A stretch of 64,000 nucleotides of DNA from Lates calcarifer (lineage: Eukaryota > Chordata > Actinopteri > Centropomidae), in the NCBI RefSeq assembly GCF_001640805.2, contig NC_066835.1:23021172-23085171 (forward strand). Direction: 5' to 3'. The notes under the pieces were generated by a model. The model saw only the letters and a list, made by a program, of their open reading frames with translations, was not told the DNA's origin and did no database searches. Shown piece after piece: positions 15,639-25,860 of the stretch (positions are counted from its first letter, which is position 1; every line of letters starts with the position of its first letter). The translations under genes were made by a program, and so were the position numbers.

Positions 15639-16865
15639 CTATAGGAGGACACAGTCTGAGTCCTTGTCTCTCCTCCTGGCCTGCTGTGACCCCTGACCTC
15701 TGACCTGTAAACAAACAAACACAAACACTGTCAACAACATGAGTCCCTGAATAGACCTAGTCCTCTGATCCTGGTCCTCTGATCCCGGTCTGGACTCTGA
15801 GTTACCTGCTGTGCCACCTGTCCTGATCCTTGTTGCTGCTGTTGCTGTTGTTGCTGGAGTTGCTGCTGTTGCTGGTATTCCTCCTGTTGGAGCTGTCGGG
15901 CCAACTCCAGGTCGCTGAGGGGCCCCGGGGCCCCGCCCTGCTGCTGCTGCAGGGACACCGCCACCAGGTAGTCCTGACACCAAGAGACCAGACAGGGACA
16001 CGTTAGAGGAGCGATCCACTCTGCTACGTCAGAACCACCTGGTCTGTCTGTCTCACCTGGTCGATCTGTCTCTGCTGGTCCTGGGCGGAGGGGGGCAGGG
16101 CGGAGGTGGGCGGAGCTCTCTGATGACACAGTCTGAAGTCTGAGTCACAGAAGTTTCCATCGCCCTCGACGTTATGAAGAGACTCCCAGACCAGAGCCTC
16201 CTCCTGCAGGAAACCCTGATCTGTCACCAACAGGTACAGGTGACCCTGAGAGAGAGAAAACTTTATTAACAACAGGTACAGGTGACCCTGAGAGAGAGAA
16301 AACTTTATTAACAACAGGTACAGGTGACGCTGAGAGAGAGAAAACTTTATTAACAACAGGTACAGGTGACCCTGAGAGAGAGAAAACTTTATTAACAACA
16401 GGTACAGGTGACGCTGAGAGAGAGAAAACTTTATTAACAACAGGTACAGGTGACCCTGAGAGAGAGAAAACTTTATTAACAACAGGTACAGGTGACCCTG
16501 AGAGAGAGAAAACTTTATTAACAACAGGTACAGGTGACCCTGAGAGAGAGAAAACTTTATTAACAAGTCAAGTTTTTTAAAGAGCATCAAATAAATTATT
16601 GATTATTGATTATGAATATGTGTGTGTTGTGTGTCGTGTTGTGTTGTGTGTTGTATTGTATGTTGTGTTGTGTTGTGTGTTGTGTGTGTGTGTCCACCTT
16701 GTGTTTGATCATGGTGCTGAAGTGGTTGTTCCTGAAGAACACAGAGATCTCTCCTTCTTTAGCCGTCGTGTTGAGTTCACACAGACCGTGATACGACAAC
16801 TGAGTCGCTGTCGACTCCAGAAACTGCTCCGCAACCAGACCTGCACCACACACACACACACACAC

Positions 16866-16930
<65 letters not shown>

Positions 16931-18927
16931 TTGGTTCACATTCATTGTGATTCATCAAACCTGTGTGTGTGTGTGTGTGTTACCTTCACTGACTCGGCTG
17001 CTGTCTGCAGAGTGTTTGTAGTCGATGATTTTCTCCACCAGCTGGTTGTAGCTCAGTTTCCCCACAGCAGCCACCATCTCTGGACTCTGAACACACACAC
17101 ACAGACACACACTGTAGTTTATCCTGACTCACTGTCCTGCTGCCACACACACCACAGCTTTTATTTGTTTGCAGCTGTTTTATCTATGAATTGATTATTG
17201 ATCCCTAAGAACAAAGTGACACTTCATTGATTTGTTTGTATCAGTGAGGTTGTGTTGTGTTACCATCTGACATAGTGTAGTGTGGTGTAGTGTAGTGTAG
17301 TGTGGTGTAGTGTGGTGTAGTGTAGTGTGGTGTAGTGTAGTGTGGTGTGGTGTGGTGTAGTGTAGTGTGGTGTAGTGTGTAGTGTAGTGTGGTGTGGTGT
17401 AGTGTAGTGTAGTGTGTAGTGTAGTGTGGTGTGGTGTAGTGTAGTGTAGTGTAGTGTGGTGTGGTGTAGTGTAGTGTGGTGTGGTGTGGTGTGGTGTGGT
17501 GTAGTGTAGTGTAGTGTGGTGTAGTGTAGTGTGGTGTAGTGTAGTGTAGTGTAGTGTGGTGTAGTGTAGTGTGGTGTAGTGTAGTGTAGTGTAGTGTGGT
17601 GTAGTGTGGTGTGGTGTGGTGTGGTGTGGTGTAGTGTAGTGTAGTGTAGTGTGGTGTGGTGTAGTGTGTAGTGTAGTGTGGTGTAGTGTAGTGTAGTGTA
17701 GTGTAGTGTAGTGTGGTGTAGTGTGGTGTGGTGTGGTGTGGTGTGGTGTGGTGTGGTGTGGTGTGGTGTAGTGTAGTGTAGTGTGGTGTAGTGTAGTGTG
17801 GTGTAGTGTAGTGTAGTGTAGTGTGGTGTAGTGTAGTGTGGTGTAGTGTGGTGTGGTGTGGTGTGGTGTGGTGTAGTGTAGTGTAGTGTGGTGTGGTGTA
17901 GTGTGTAGTGTAGTGTGGTGTAGTGTAGTGTAGTGTAGTGTAGTGTGGTGTAGTGTGGTGTGTGTGGTGTGGTGTAGTGTGGTGTGGTGTAGTGTGGTGT
18001 GGTGTAGTGTAGTGTAGTGTAGTGTGGTGTAGTGTGGTGGTGTGGTGTGGTGTAGTGTAGTGTGTGTGTAGTGTAGTGTAGTGTAGTGTAGTGTGGTGTA
18101 GTGTGGTGTGTGTAGTGTGTGTAGTGGTAGTGTAGTGTAGTGTGTGTAGTGTGGTGTGTGTGTGGTGTGGTGTAGTGTAGTGTAGTGTAGTGTAGTGTAG
18201 TGTAGTGTGTGTGGTGTGGTGTAGTGTGTAGTGTAGTGTTGTAGTGTAGTGTGGTGTAGTGTAGTGTAGTGTGGTGTGGTGTAGTGTGTGTAGTGTGGTG
18301 TAGTGTGTGTGTGTAGTGTAGTGTAGTGTAGTGTAGTGTGGTGTAGTGTAGTGTAGTGTAGTGTAGTGTGTGTGTGTGGTGTGGTGTGGTGTGGTGGTGT
18401 GGTGTAGTGTAGTGTGGTGTGTGTGGTGTGGTGTGGTGTGGTGTGTGTGGTGTAGTGTAGTGTGGTGTAGTGTGTAGTGTAGTGTGGTGTAGTGTGTGTA
18501 GTGTGGTGTAGTGTGTAGTGTGGTGTAGTGTAGTGTAGTGTGTAGTGTGTAGTGTAGTGTGGTGTAGTGTAGTGTAGTGTGTAGTGTAGTGTAGTGTAGT
18601 GTAGTGTAGTGTGGTGTAGTGTGTAGTGTAGTGTGGTGTAGTGTAGTGTAGTGTGTTGTACAGCCTGATAATTGATTCATTTTCCTGATGACTGATCAAG
18701 GAAATTTCTTCAAATGACCAAATAACCTCTCTAACACACACGCAGAGACACACACACCTGTGTGTTACCTGTGGGTCAACGAGCCAGCCGTGGTACAGAG
18801 GGATGTCTAGCAGGTCGAACACGATACACTCAGGTGTGTATTCAAAGTCGGACACTCCGGTGAAACGCACGTTAACGTCCAGACCTGTGGAGAGCTTCGG
18901 GAGGACGGCCATCGCATCGCTCATGTT

Positions 18928-18972
<45 letters not shown>

Positions 18973-19040
18973 AGTCGGCTGCAGGTGAACATGTTCCACA
19001 TCTGCAGCCTGTGTGCGTGTGTGTGTGCGTGTGTGTGTAT

Positions 19041-19092
<52 letters not shown>

Positions 19093-19710
19093 ATGCGTGC
19101 GTGCGTGCGTGCGTGCGTGCGTGTGTGTGTGTGTGTGTTACCTGTTGGAAGTTGAGCTCCATCCCATCAGCCTTCTCTCTGGGTGTGACCGACAACACAC
19201 ACTCTCCTACACAACAAACACACACATCAGTGTCACTGCTTCACTTTAACAAACTGATTCACTAACAGACACTGAGGTTTACACACACAAACAAACAAAC
19301 AAACAGAAACAAACAAACACACAAACTTCTCTCCTCAGTTTCTGTCCTGAGGTTTTTCTAGAAATAACTCTGCCTCCACAGCAGCAGGTGGCGCTGTGAG
19401 TCTGAGTATCTACAGGATGAACAGGACGACAGTGACGTCTGACCTGATTCCAGTTCAGTAAAAGCTGATGATGATAAATGTGAGTTCATTTTCTGCACAA
19501 GAAGAAGAAGAGACGTCTGATCTGAGAGAATCGGACTGAACGGAGCAGAGCTGTGTGTTTCCTCACACTGACTGACCTCAGATCAGTCCACCTTAAAAAC
19601 CATGACCCTCCTCTGACAGCTGATTGGCTGACAGCTCTGTGTGATCTTACCCAGGTGAGCCATCAGGTCCTCAGTGGTGACGACTTCAGTCTGAGCAGGA
19701 AGCTTCGCCT

Positions 19711-19756
<46 letters not shown>

Positions 19757-22700
19757 AGCTGTAGTTCACTGGTTTTCCATGTGATGAAGGTTTAGATGAA
19801 GACTCTCCCACAGTCTGACTGTATCATCATTCTCCTCCCCTCAGTGAAACTACAGCCTCCTCCTGGAGGAAGAGGAGGATCTGTTTGTCTAAAACGTTTC
19901 TGTGACGACAGGAATCAGCCTGTTGATCTTTTACCTTCCAGCGCAGGAACAGTGTGTTCATGATGGCCAGCAGGGGGCAGGGTCCGTTCTCACTCTGAGT
20001 GACGATGGGCGTCTTCTTCTCCTTCCAGGTGATCCACTTCACCAGGTAATACACGGGCATGGACGGCCCGGGCTCCACAGCAGCAGCAGCAGCTGAGGAG
20101 GAGGAGGTGGCAGGAGGAGCAGCTGCTGCTGCAGCGCCTCCTGTGGACGACAGGAGAACTACAGTCACACTTTAAGTTAAACCCTGTTATCTTAGACTTT
20201 TATTTTGTTTAAGAACTTTACTCTCTGTTCAGATATTTATTCTCATTAGAAATTTAAGTTCACTGTGTTTTTCTGTAAACAGGAGTTTCTAAATTCGTTC
20301 TGCTTCATGTATCAACATGTTTTGGAAACAACAGTAAATGATCCTTGAATCCTTGAATCTTTGAGGTGTTGTTTCCAGGTTATCTGTTCCTCACAGATTT
20401 CACTGAGCACTGATCACTTCAGGTTTCTCATATTTATTTTACCACAAAACAAACAAACCCACCTTTAACTCTAGTTTCACATCACAGATACCACACAGGA
20501 TGAAGATGCTGTTTGTCCTAGCAGGGCTAACAGCTAGCAGGGCTAACAGCTAACCGCTGAACTAAAGCTAACATCTGTCCTGTTGTTTTTTCTGTCCGTT
20601 GCCCTGAATGAAAAGCGATCAAAAAGAAGAGACATGATGTCCCTGAACGCAGCAGAGAAAGATGTGTTAAAGCAGATAAAACAAATTATTATTCTGTTTA
20701 TAAATGATGAGCCACTGGTTTAATATTAATATTAAAATGTCTCTTTTTATCTTGGAGTGAGAAAAAGAAAGAGAAGTGAACCACATGTAAAGCTAATAAC
20801 AGACCCTCACTAGCAGATTAATGTTAGTTAATCCCATGTAATCCCAGCCTGGTTCATCCTGTCACTGCTCTCGTCTTTATTCACGGTGAGAAAAGCTCAG
20901 AAAAACCCACCTCCATCACTTCTCACTGCATCATATTCTCACTCTGTGTGAAAGTGCTGATGACAAAGTTTGAATGAATCGTATGAATCAAACTGCCCTC
21001 AGTGTGTGAAGACTTTAACTTATGACAATAACAAAGGCAGGAGCTGAAGACTCAGTCTCCAGCGTCGCTGTATACCAGCACATATCATACTAGTTCCAGG
21101 TTTGTGAAAAACATCAACGACAAAAAACATCACTGTTCATCAGCTCATGAGGCCAAGTGAGCGTTAACATGTCTGCCTTAGAGCTAGCGTTAGTTAGCGA
21201 CAGGCTAGCGTATTGCTTTACAATGTGTTTCTGTGTTCGTTGTTGTTCTAACTGTAACTGGAGGGAGATGTTAAAGTGTTAACTGTTAGCAGTGTGGAGG
21301 ATTTCATGGTCTTCATACCTTCGTATGTTTTATCACAGAAAACTCGGCTTTAAAGGGAAACAGTGGAGGCTGCTGTTCCATCAGCTGGAAGCTGAGCACA
21401 GAGGAACAGAGTTCATTAGAGCCACATAAACTCTTCTGTAGCATTAAATCTCTTGTTTTTCTGCGCTACTCTCATTTTACTGTTTGAGGAAATAAAGTAG
21501 TTCCCCGGCAGTGAAACCAGACGTCCGTCTCTGTGCTTGTGCATAGTCTATTATCAGCAGATATCCTGATGTTTATATGTCAGGATCACAGAATAAGAAG
21601 CAGCTTCCTCTGCTGAGAAACAATGATCAGAGTTTTCACTCGCTGTTTTCTCTCACCTTGTTTGTCTTTCTCCTTCCTGTAATTTTCTCTATTCTTATTT
21701 AATCCCTTTATTTTCTCTGATTCATCTCTGTGGAAATAAACTGACCTCTCCCCTGCTCGGCCCCGGCACCGATTTCTGGTTTGAACTCATCAGACAAAAG
21801 CCTGAAACTGTGAAATGAGTCAGAGCAGCTGAGGACGAGTCACAGCTGAACCACAGAGGGGAGACGATCCTTTATCCTCAACACATTCAACTTCAGCCTA
21901 AAGAAACAACCAATGTGTCTGAGATGGATATTTATGGAAGTTAAAGAACTGGAGCTTAGTGTTTGTTTGACTCTGCCAACCAGGAAACATGACGACAATC
22001 ACTCATCTGTTCCTGAAAACACAGTCCCACAGTGATGATGTGTTTCTGTTCAACCTGAAGTCAGCTTCAGTCTGGTTCCTCCACAGGAAATAAACTGAGA
22101 CCTGGAGTTTCTGATCCTTCAGGTTTAGTTGATCAGATCATCTTCACAGATGAACACCACTGTTCTGATGTTTGAAGTAAGAAGCTAATGTTAGGCTATA
22201 AACCAACTACACCACGGTCACATGACGTCAACGTCTCCACCACTAAGCTTCCAACTGGTCATTTCATTTAGCTCTGAGCTCTTCTACAAAAGCCTTTCTT
22301 CTTAGAAAGTTAGTGAGAGTTTGAAAGAGCGTGAGTAGAAACACAACGAGGCTGTAAAGGTGGACTGGTGAGTAGATGGGTTTTCATGTTAACGTCCCCG
22401 ACAACCTCTGTAGTCTCATTGAGACACTCGTTAGCAACCGCCTTTTTTAAGACACGTAAAAGCTTCAAACATCAGGAGTGGGGGATTTACTGACCCATTT
22501 TATGTCCGAGAATAAAACCTGAAAATGTCTTGAGCTTGTGTTAAAACCACAGACCTTATTTCAGACATTTAACCAGAAACACACTGACAACAGGAAGAGC
22601 TAACATGCTAACATGCTAACTTACTTCCTGGTTTTAGGATCAGTCCTGCAGCTCTGTGAACTCTGTGAACTCTGTGTCAGATGTAATGAAATTAAGGCGT

Positions 22701-24098
22701 TCTGATGTTTCATGTTCATGAGAATGAGACAGAAGCTTCACAACTTCCTGTTTATAAAGTGAGAACAGAGAATGAGACCCTCTCCTCCCTCTCCTCCTCC
22801 TCCTCCTCCCTCTCCTCCCTCTCCTCCTCCTCCTCCTCCTCCTCCTCCTCCTCCTCCTCCTCCCTCTCCTCCTCCTCCTCCTCCTCCCTCTCCTCCTCCC
22901 TCTCCTCCCTCTCCTCCCTCTCCTCCAGGTTGATTTTGCTGCAGCTGCAGTTTAAAGCAGTGGTGAGTAACGTTGATATCACTGCTGACTGTCTGTTAAC
23001 GTGTCAGAACTTTGACTTCACAGCTTCTCTTCACACTGTTTCCTCCTGATTCATCAAACCAACACATTAAACACTGATATTTACCTACTGATTTTCTGGG
23101 AATAAAAAATGGAACCAGCACTTGAACTAATCTGAGGCGTTCAGGGAAACTCAGAGTTTAATAAACCATGCTGCAGCTGGAGCCTTACTCTGACCCCTGA
23201 ACCCTCAGGTGACGTCTCACCTGCAGCCTCCAGCGCCTCGTCCTCCTTCAGACCGGGGACCTCGGCGGACGGAGAGCAGCCGTCCACGCCCAGGGCCGAG
23301 TAGGACGAGGACAGGCCGTCCTCCACGTCCAGGGAGTTTCCTGCAGCCGCGGCCCCGTCCGACAGCTCCAGACTGGGGATGGAGAAAGACGCCGAGTCCG
23401 TGGACTCCCTCTGGTCCTCTGAGCCACCACCCGTCGCTACAGACGAGCTGTCCTCCAGGTCCAGGTCTAGACCTGCAGACACAGGATCAGTTTAGAGACC
23501 AGAGAGTTCTGTGACGTCCAGTAAACAGCACATTATCCATCTGAACGCTGTTTATAATCAGAGTTTTCTCACACGCTGGCCTGCAGCCAATCACATCCCA
23601 GAACAACAATGGCTGATTGAAGGCGTCTCCTGACTGGCTGCCTGTTTCCCTGCTCCACTTCCTGAATGTTAACCAGACTCTGAACCAACAGCTCACACAG
23701 GCTGAACCCTGACACCTGGTTTCACTCACTTTGTTTAACTTCATCCTCAGGACCTGGGTCTTACCTGGGTCTGCTCCTCTGTCCCGTCCCCCCTCAGTCT
23801 CCATGTGTCTGAGCAGAGCTGACACAGATTCTTCTTCTGTGGTGATGGCGGTCATCGTCCCGTTTTCAGACGACAGAGACGAGGACTCTGGCGGCGAGGG
23901 CGTGGCCTCCTCCTCCTCCTCCTTCGGGACTTTGGCGGGTAGAGGACTGTCTGCGTCCCCATTGCTCCTCTGGACCTCGGCTCCGGTGTCGGATCCCGGC
24001 GTCCGGCCCAGTCCCTCCATCGCCGTGGTTACGATCAGTTCTTTGGAGACGGGTTTGATCAGCAGGTCTGATGCTGGCTCCGAGCTGGACTCCGCCAT
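15639..24098 (-). CDS. mindy1: MINDY1, K48-chain-selective ubiquitin carboxyl-terminal hydrolase (11 coding exons)
   Basis: A cysteine deubiquitinase that trims K48-linked ubiquitin chains. Coding exons in transcript order: 24098-23765, 23472-23221, 20140-19935, 19708-19651, 19206-19142, 18927-18769, 17086-16984, 16840-16698, 16245-16057, 15973-15806, 15704-15639. All borders are GT-AG, phases agree, and the 1,743 nt encode 580 residues. The N-terminal third is acidic, Ser/Ala-rich and low-complexity. The catalytic domain begins at VYYLVKWITWKEKK. The catalytic Cys lies in SENGPCPLLAI and the catalytic His in FRNNHFSTM. A ubiquitin-binding MIU-like helix (DLELARQLQQEEY) precedes a poly-Gln run. 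The protein ends DSDCVLL, a CaaX box whose final Leu predicts geranylgeranylation. MINDY1 rather than MINDY2 is chosen from the closest residues (LNFQQN, SYNQLVEKII, SLQQQQ, SDCVLL) and from the prune1 neighbour. The long N-terminus is more like MINDY2 in length. The ATG at 24098 opens the first coding exon; none of the splicing is tested by transcripts. Confidence 0.93.
15824..15885 (-). repeat. CAG/CAA repeat coding poly-Gln in mindy1
   Basis: In the penultimate coding exon, just after the MIU-like helix, the frame reads five Gln, a Leu, then nine Gln from mixed CAG and CAA codons. Mixed codons usually damp repeat instability. Short Gln runs occur here in the family, so this is an expansion of an existing feature. 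Confidence 0.8.
16229..16566 (-). repeat. 42 bp minisatellite (8 copies) carrying the mindy1 exon 3' splice site
   Basis: Eight near-identical 42 bp units span the intron/exon border at 16245. On the coding strand each unit contains TTTTCTCTCTCTCAG followed by the first six codons of the exon (GHLYLL). Units differ mainly at the exon's first base: two read AG|C (Arg) instead of AG|G (Gly). Because 42 is a multiple of 3 and the unit has no stop codon, the frame stays open through all eight. Candidate acceptors fall every 42 bp from 16245 to 16539. Confidence 0.95.
16617..16694. repeat. TGTGTTG-type simple repeat in mindy1 intron
   Basis: Plus-strand G/T-rich run of TGTGT and TGTTG units next to the exon that ends at 16698. 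Together with the (CA)n tract on the other side of that exon it leaves the His-encoding exon flanked by simple repeats. Confidence 0.8.
16846..16928. repeat. (CA)n microsatellite in mindy1 intron
   Basis: About 80 bp of CA dinucleotides with one CG interruption, abutting the acceptor of the exon that begins at 16840 on the minus strand. Confidence 0.95.
17273..18657. repeat. 1.4 kb TGTAG/TGTGG pentamer array in mindy1 intron
   Basis: About 1,385 bp of five-base units that are almost all TGTAG or TGTGG, plus occasional shortened or lengthened units (TGTG, GGTGG, one TGTTG). The plus strand has essentially no C over the whole tract. The A/G choice at the variable position forms local recurring patterns, which suggests block duplications. 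On the minus strand it reads as long Thr/His/Tyr/Leu open frames, which are artefacts. It lies in the intron between exons 18927-18769 and 17086-16984. Confidence 0.95.
18931..19139. repeat. CA / TG / TGCG simple repeats in mindy1 intron
   Basis: (CA)n at 18931-18968, then (TG)n at about 19010-19075, then a (TGCG)n section at about 19075-19122 and (TG)n again, filling the short intron between exons 19206-19142 and 18927-18769. The alternating purine-pyrimidine TGCG section is potentially Z-DNA forming. Confidence 0.9.
19709..19753. repeat. (CA)n microsatellite at mindy1 splice acceptor
   Basis: On the coding strand this (TG)n tract runs directly into the acceptor AG of the exon starting at 19708. 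Confidence 0.9.
22028..22526 (+). repeat. Dispersed repeat copy 1 (inverted partner at 62.9-63.5 kb)
   Basis: The right part, 22272-22526, matches the reverse complement of 62879-63133 with only three differences that I could find by eye. The left part, about 22028-22140, also matches the reverse complement of about 63368-63483, with more differences. The middle differs: here about 130 bp of unrelated sequence, there a minisatellite. No terminal inverted repeat or target duplication was recognised. The 3' end of the core carries AATAAA. Confidence 0.85.
22778..22926. repeat. Polypyrimidine CTCCTC/CTCTCC tract in mindy1 intron
   Basis: About 150 bp of uninterrupted pyrimidines on the plus strand, built from TCC with CTCTCC interruptions and mirror-like sections. 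Such tracts can form triplex (H-) DNA. Translated Ser or Glu runs here are artefacts. Confidence 0.9.
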
Positions 24099-24489
24099 CG
24101 TCAGCCGATCGACTGGAAACAGGATCCGACGGCTTCACAGAACAAACGCTGACTCCTCCTTCTATACACAAACAACCAGCGAAGAAGAAACGAGTCAGGA
24201 CACAAACGGCGTCATCAGAGAGAAGCAGCCTCGGCGTCAGGAGGTCGCAAGGTCACAAATGCTGCTTCAAGATGGAGGCGTGACGGAGGAGCAGCTGACG
24301 CTTTAACATGGCCTCCTGCCGCCTGCTCAGGGTGACGCAAAACAAACGCACCAGTCTCCAGCACAGGTCCCTCCTCCTGATGAATCAACAGGCAGAACAG
24401 AGAAAAACAAACTCCTTCTGAAGGTGCGACGGGCGTCAGAGGATTATTTCAGTTTGTCGTCTAAACAGTCGACAGACGTCCGGTCGGAC
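23765..24489 (-). other. mindy1: mindy1 exon 2 (5' UTR plus first coding segment)
   Basis: The acceptor TTTCTCCTCCTCAG precedes position 24489 and the donor CCCAG|GTAAG ends the exon at 23765. The 391 bases before the ATG at 24098 would be untranslated. The exon encodes the acidic N-terminus, including a run of five Glu. Confidence 0.7.
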
Positions 24490-25449
24490 CTGAGGAGGAG
24501 AAACAAGAAGCAGGAGTCAGTAAAGACGCTGATACAACAGAGTCCAGCTCAGACTCTCAGAGCTTCATCAGGTCTCATCTTTGTCTCTGTGTGACAGACA
24601 GTCACACTCACCAATCACAAGTCAGAGCTACTGTGTTAACACCCACTAACAAAAACAAAATGGCCGCCGCCTCTGAGGAGACAGGTCGACACCTCACTGC
24701 GTTCAGAGACAGACAAGCTGCTACAGGCGTCTGTAGGTCTGTGTAACATGACAAACGGACAGACGTCTGACAGCTGAGGCTCAGCTGACAGGAGGACAGA
24801 CCTGCTCCTCTCCTCCAGATACAGCTTCAACAAAATAATTCATTAATCTCTCTGAGCTTCAATAAAACATCTTCACAACAACAAACAATAACACAGCTCG
24901 AGTAGTTAACGTTAAAGACCACAGACACCTCACTGTGTGAACCAGGACCTTTGAACACTCAGTCCTTCAGTCTGTCTCTTCCAGAAAGCACCAGTGAGAG
25001 TCAGATTAAAAACAGGATGATCCAAACCTGAGTCATCAGACCACAGGACGTCATCGAGCTGAGTTCATAGACTGACCAAGACCAGGACCAGGACCTGATC
25101 TGATGTGGAGGATCAGTGAAGAGACACTTTGACTTTAAGTTTTACATCACGTTTACGTTTTGTCTTTAATTGTAAGAGTCTGTGGTCCTGCCCCCCCAGG
25201 ACCTGCTCAGAGATCCAGGTCAGGTGCATTCACTTCCATCCTGCAGCTACAGAGAGCTGCTGCTGAACAGGTGACCTTGTACACCTGATCTCTTCCTGAG
25301 CTGCAGCTGGAGGACAGACCGGGTGTTCATCGGGCTGAGGGTGAGGGTGGGGGTGAGGACAGTGAGTACTCAAACAAACAGGTGCTGAAGTTTCCTTTAA
25401 CGCAGCTCAGTCCCACAACAAACTACACACAGTGACAGTCAGTACTCAC

Positions 25450-25640
25450 AGCGAACAGGAGGCTCCGGCCTGTCGGACTCAGCTCAGTACAGACCGGCAC
25501 AGACCCTGAAACCCGCGGATCCGCGTTAAGCCGCTTTCTGCTCCGGGAGCTAGCCGACCTGACGCTAGCTCCGCGAAGCTAACTCAGCCAAGTTCGCCGT
25601 GTGTTCCGCAGAGACGTCGCTGAGTCCGCCCCCGGAACGC
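25450..25640 (-). other. mindy1: Probable non-coding exon 1 of mindy1
   Basis: A strong donor (GCT|GTGAGTA) ends at 25450 on the minus strand, directly downstream of the CpG-rich block, and pairs naturally with the acceptor at 24490. The 5' end is not defined by sequence, so 25640 is a guess. Confidence 0.5.
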
Positions 25641-25860
25641 GGCCCTGACCCCCGTGTCGGCGTCACAACAAACGGTCGGTCGGGCGGGCGGGTGAGATGC
25701 TGTTTACCGAGACCGGGCGCGGGCGTGTTGATCTGCGCTGACGGTGGCGGGTGAACGGGCGTGCTAGCTGTTTACATTCCTCTCCGCTCACATGCCCCGC
25801 CCACCGCAGGGTGCAAACAACACCACGTGACGTCATATCCGCCCAACTTTAAATAACTGC
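25480..25860 (-). promoter_or_regulatory. CpG-rich promoter of mindy1 with overlapping E-box and CRE
   Basis: GC- and CpG-rich block in otherwise AT-moderate DNA, just upstream of the inferred exon 1. At 25824-25835 a palindromic E-box CACGTG overlaps a full CRE TGACGTCA (shared TG). Known binders of such sites are bHLH-Zip factors and CREB/ATF factors. Which act here is inference. Divergent activity toward prune1 is possible, but its ATG is 1.5 kb away. Confidence 0.6.

Larger units (their letters stand above)
20141..23220 (-). other. Large mindy1 intron
   Basis: 3.1 kb between exons 23472-23221 and 20140-19935. It holds a GCTAACAGCTAGC-like tract near 20,520-20,560, a roughly 500 bp dispersed repeat (22,028-22,526) and a pyrimidine tract (22,778-22,926). 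No further coding exon was seen. Confidence 0.6.

Noticed and set aside
16596..17021. Cys/Val and Thr/His open frames around 16.6-17.0 kb
   Set aside because: Dinucleotide repeat translations overlapping two genuine mindy1 exons.
17260..18999. 579-residue minus-strand open frame of Thr/His/Tyr/Leu
   Set aside because: It is translation of the TGTAG/TGTGG intron array read through a real mindy1 exon. Splice sites and phase exclude it.
15639..24098. Assignment as MINDY2
   Set aside because: The long N-terminus fits MINDY2 in length, but domain residues, the CaaX tail and the adjacent prune1-bnipl favour MINDY1.
23209..24306. Plus-strand open frames opposite mindy1 N-terminal exons
   Set aside because: Antisense shadows of GC-rich coding exons, with no start context or splice support.
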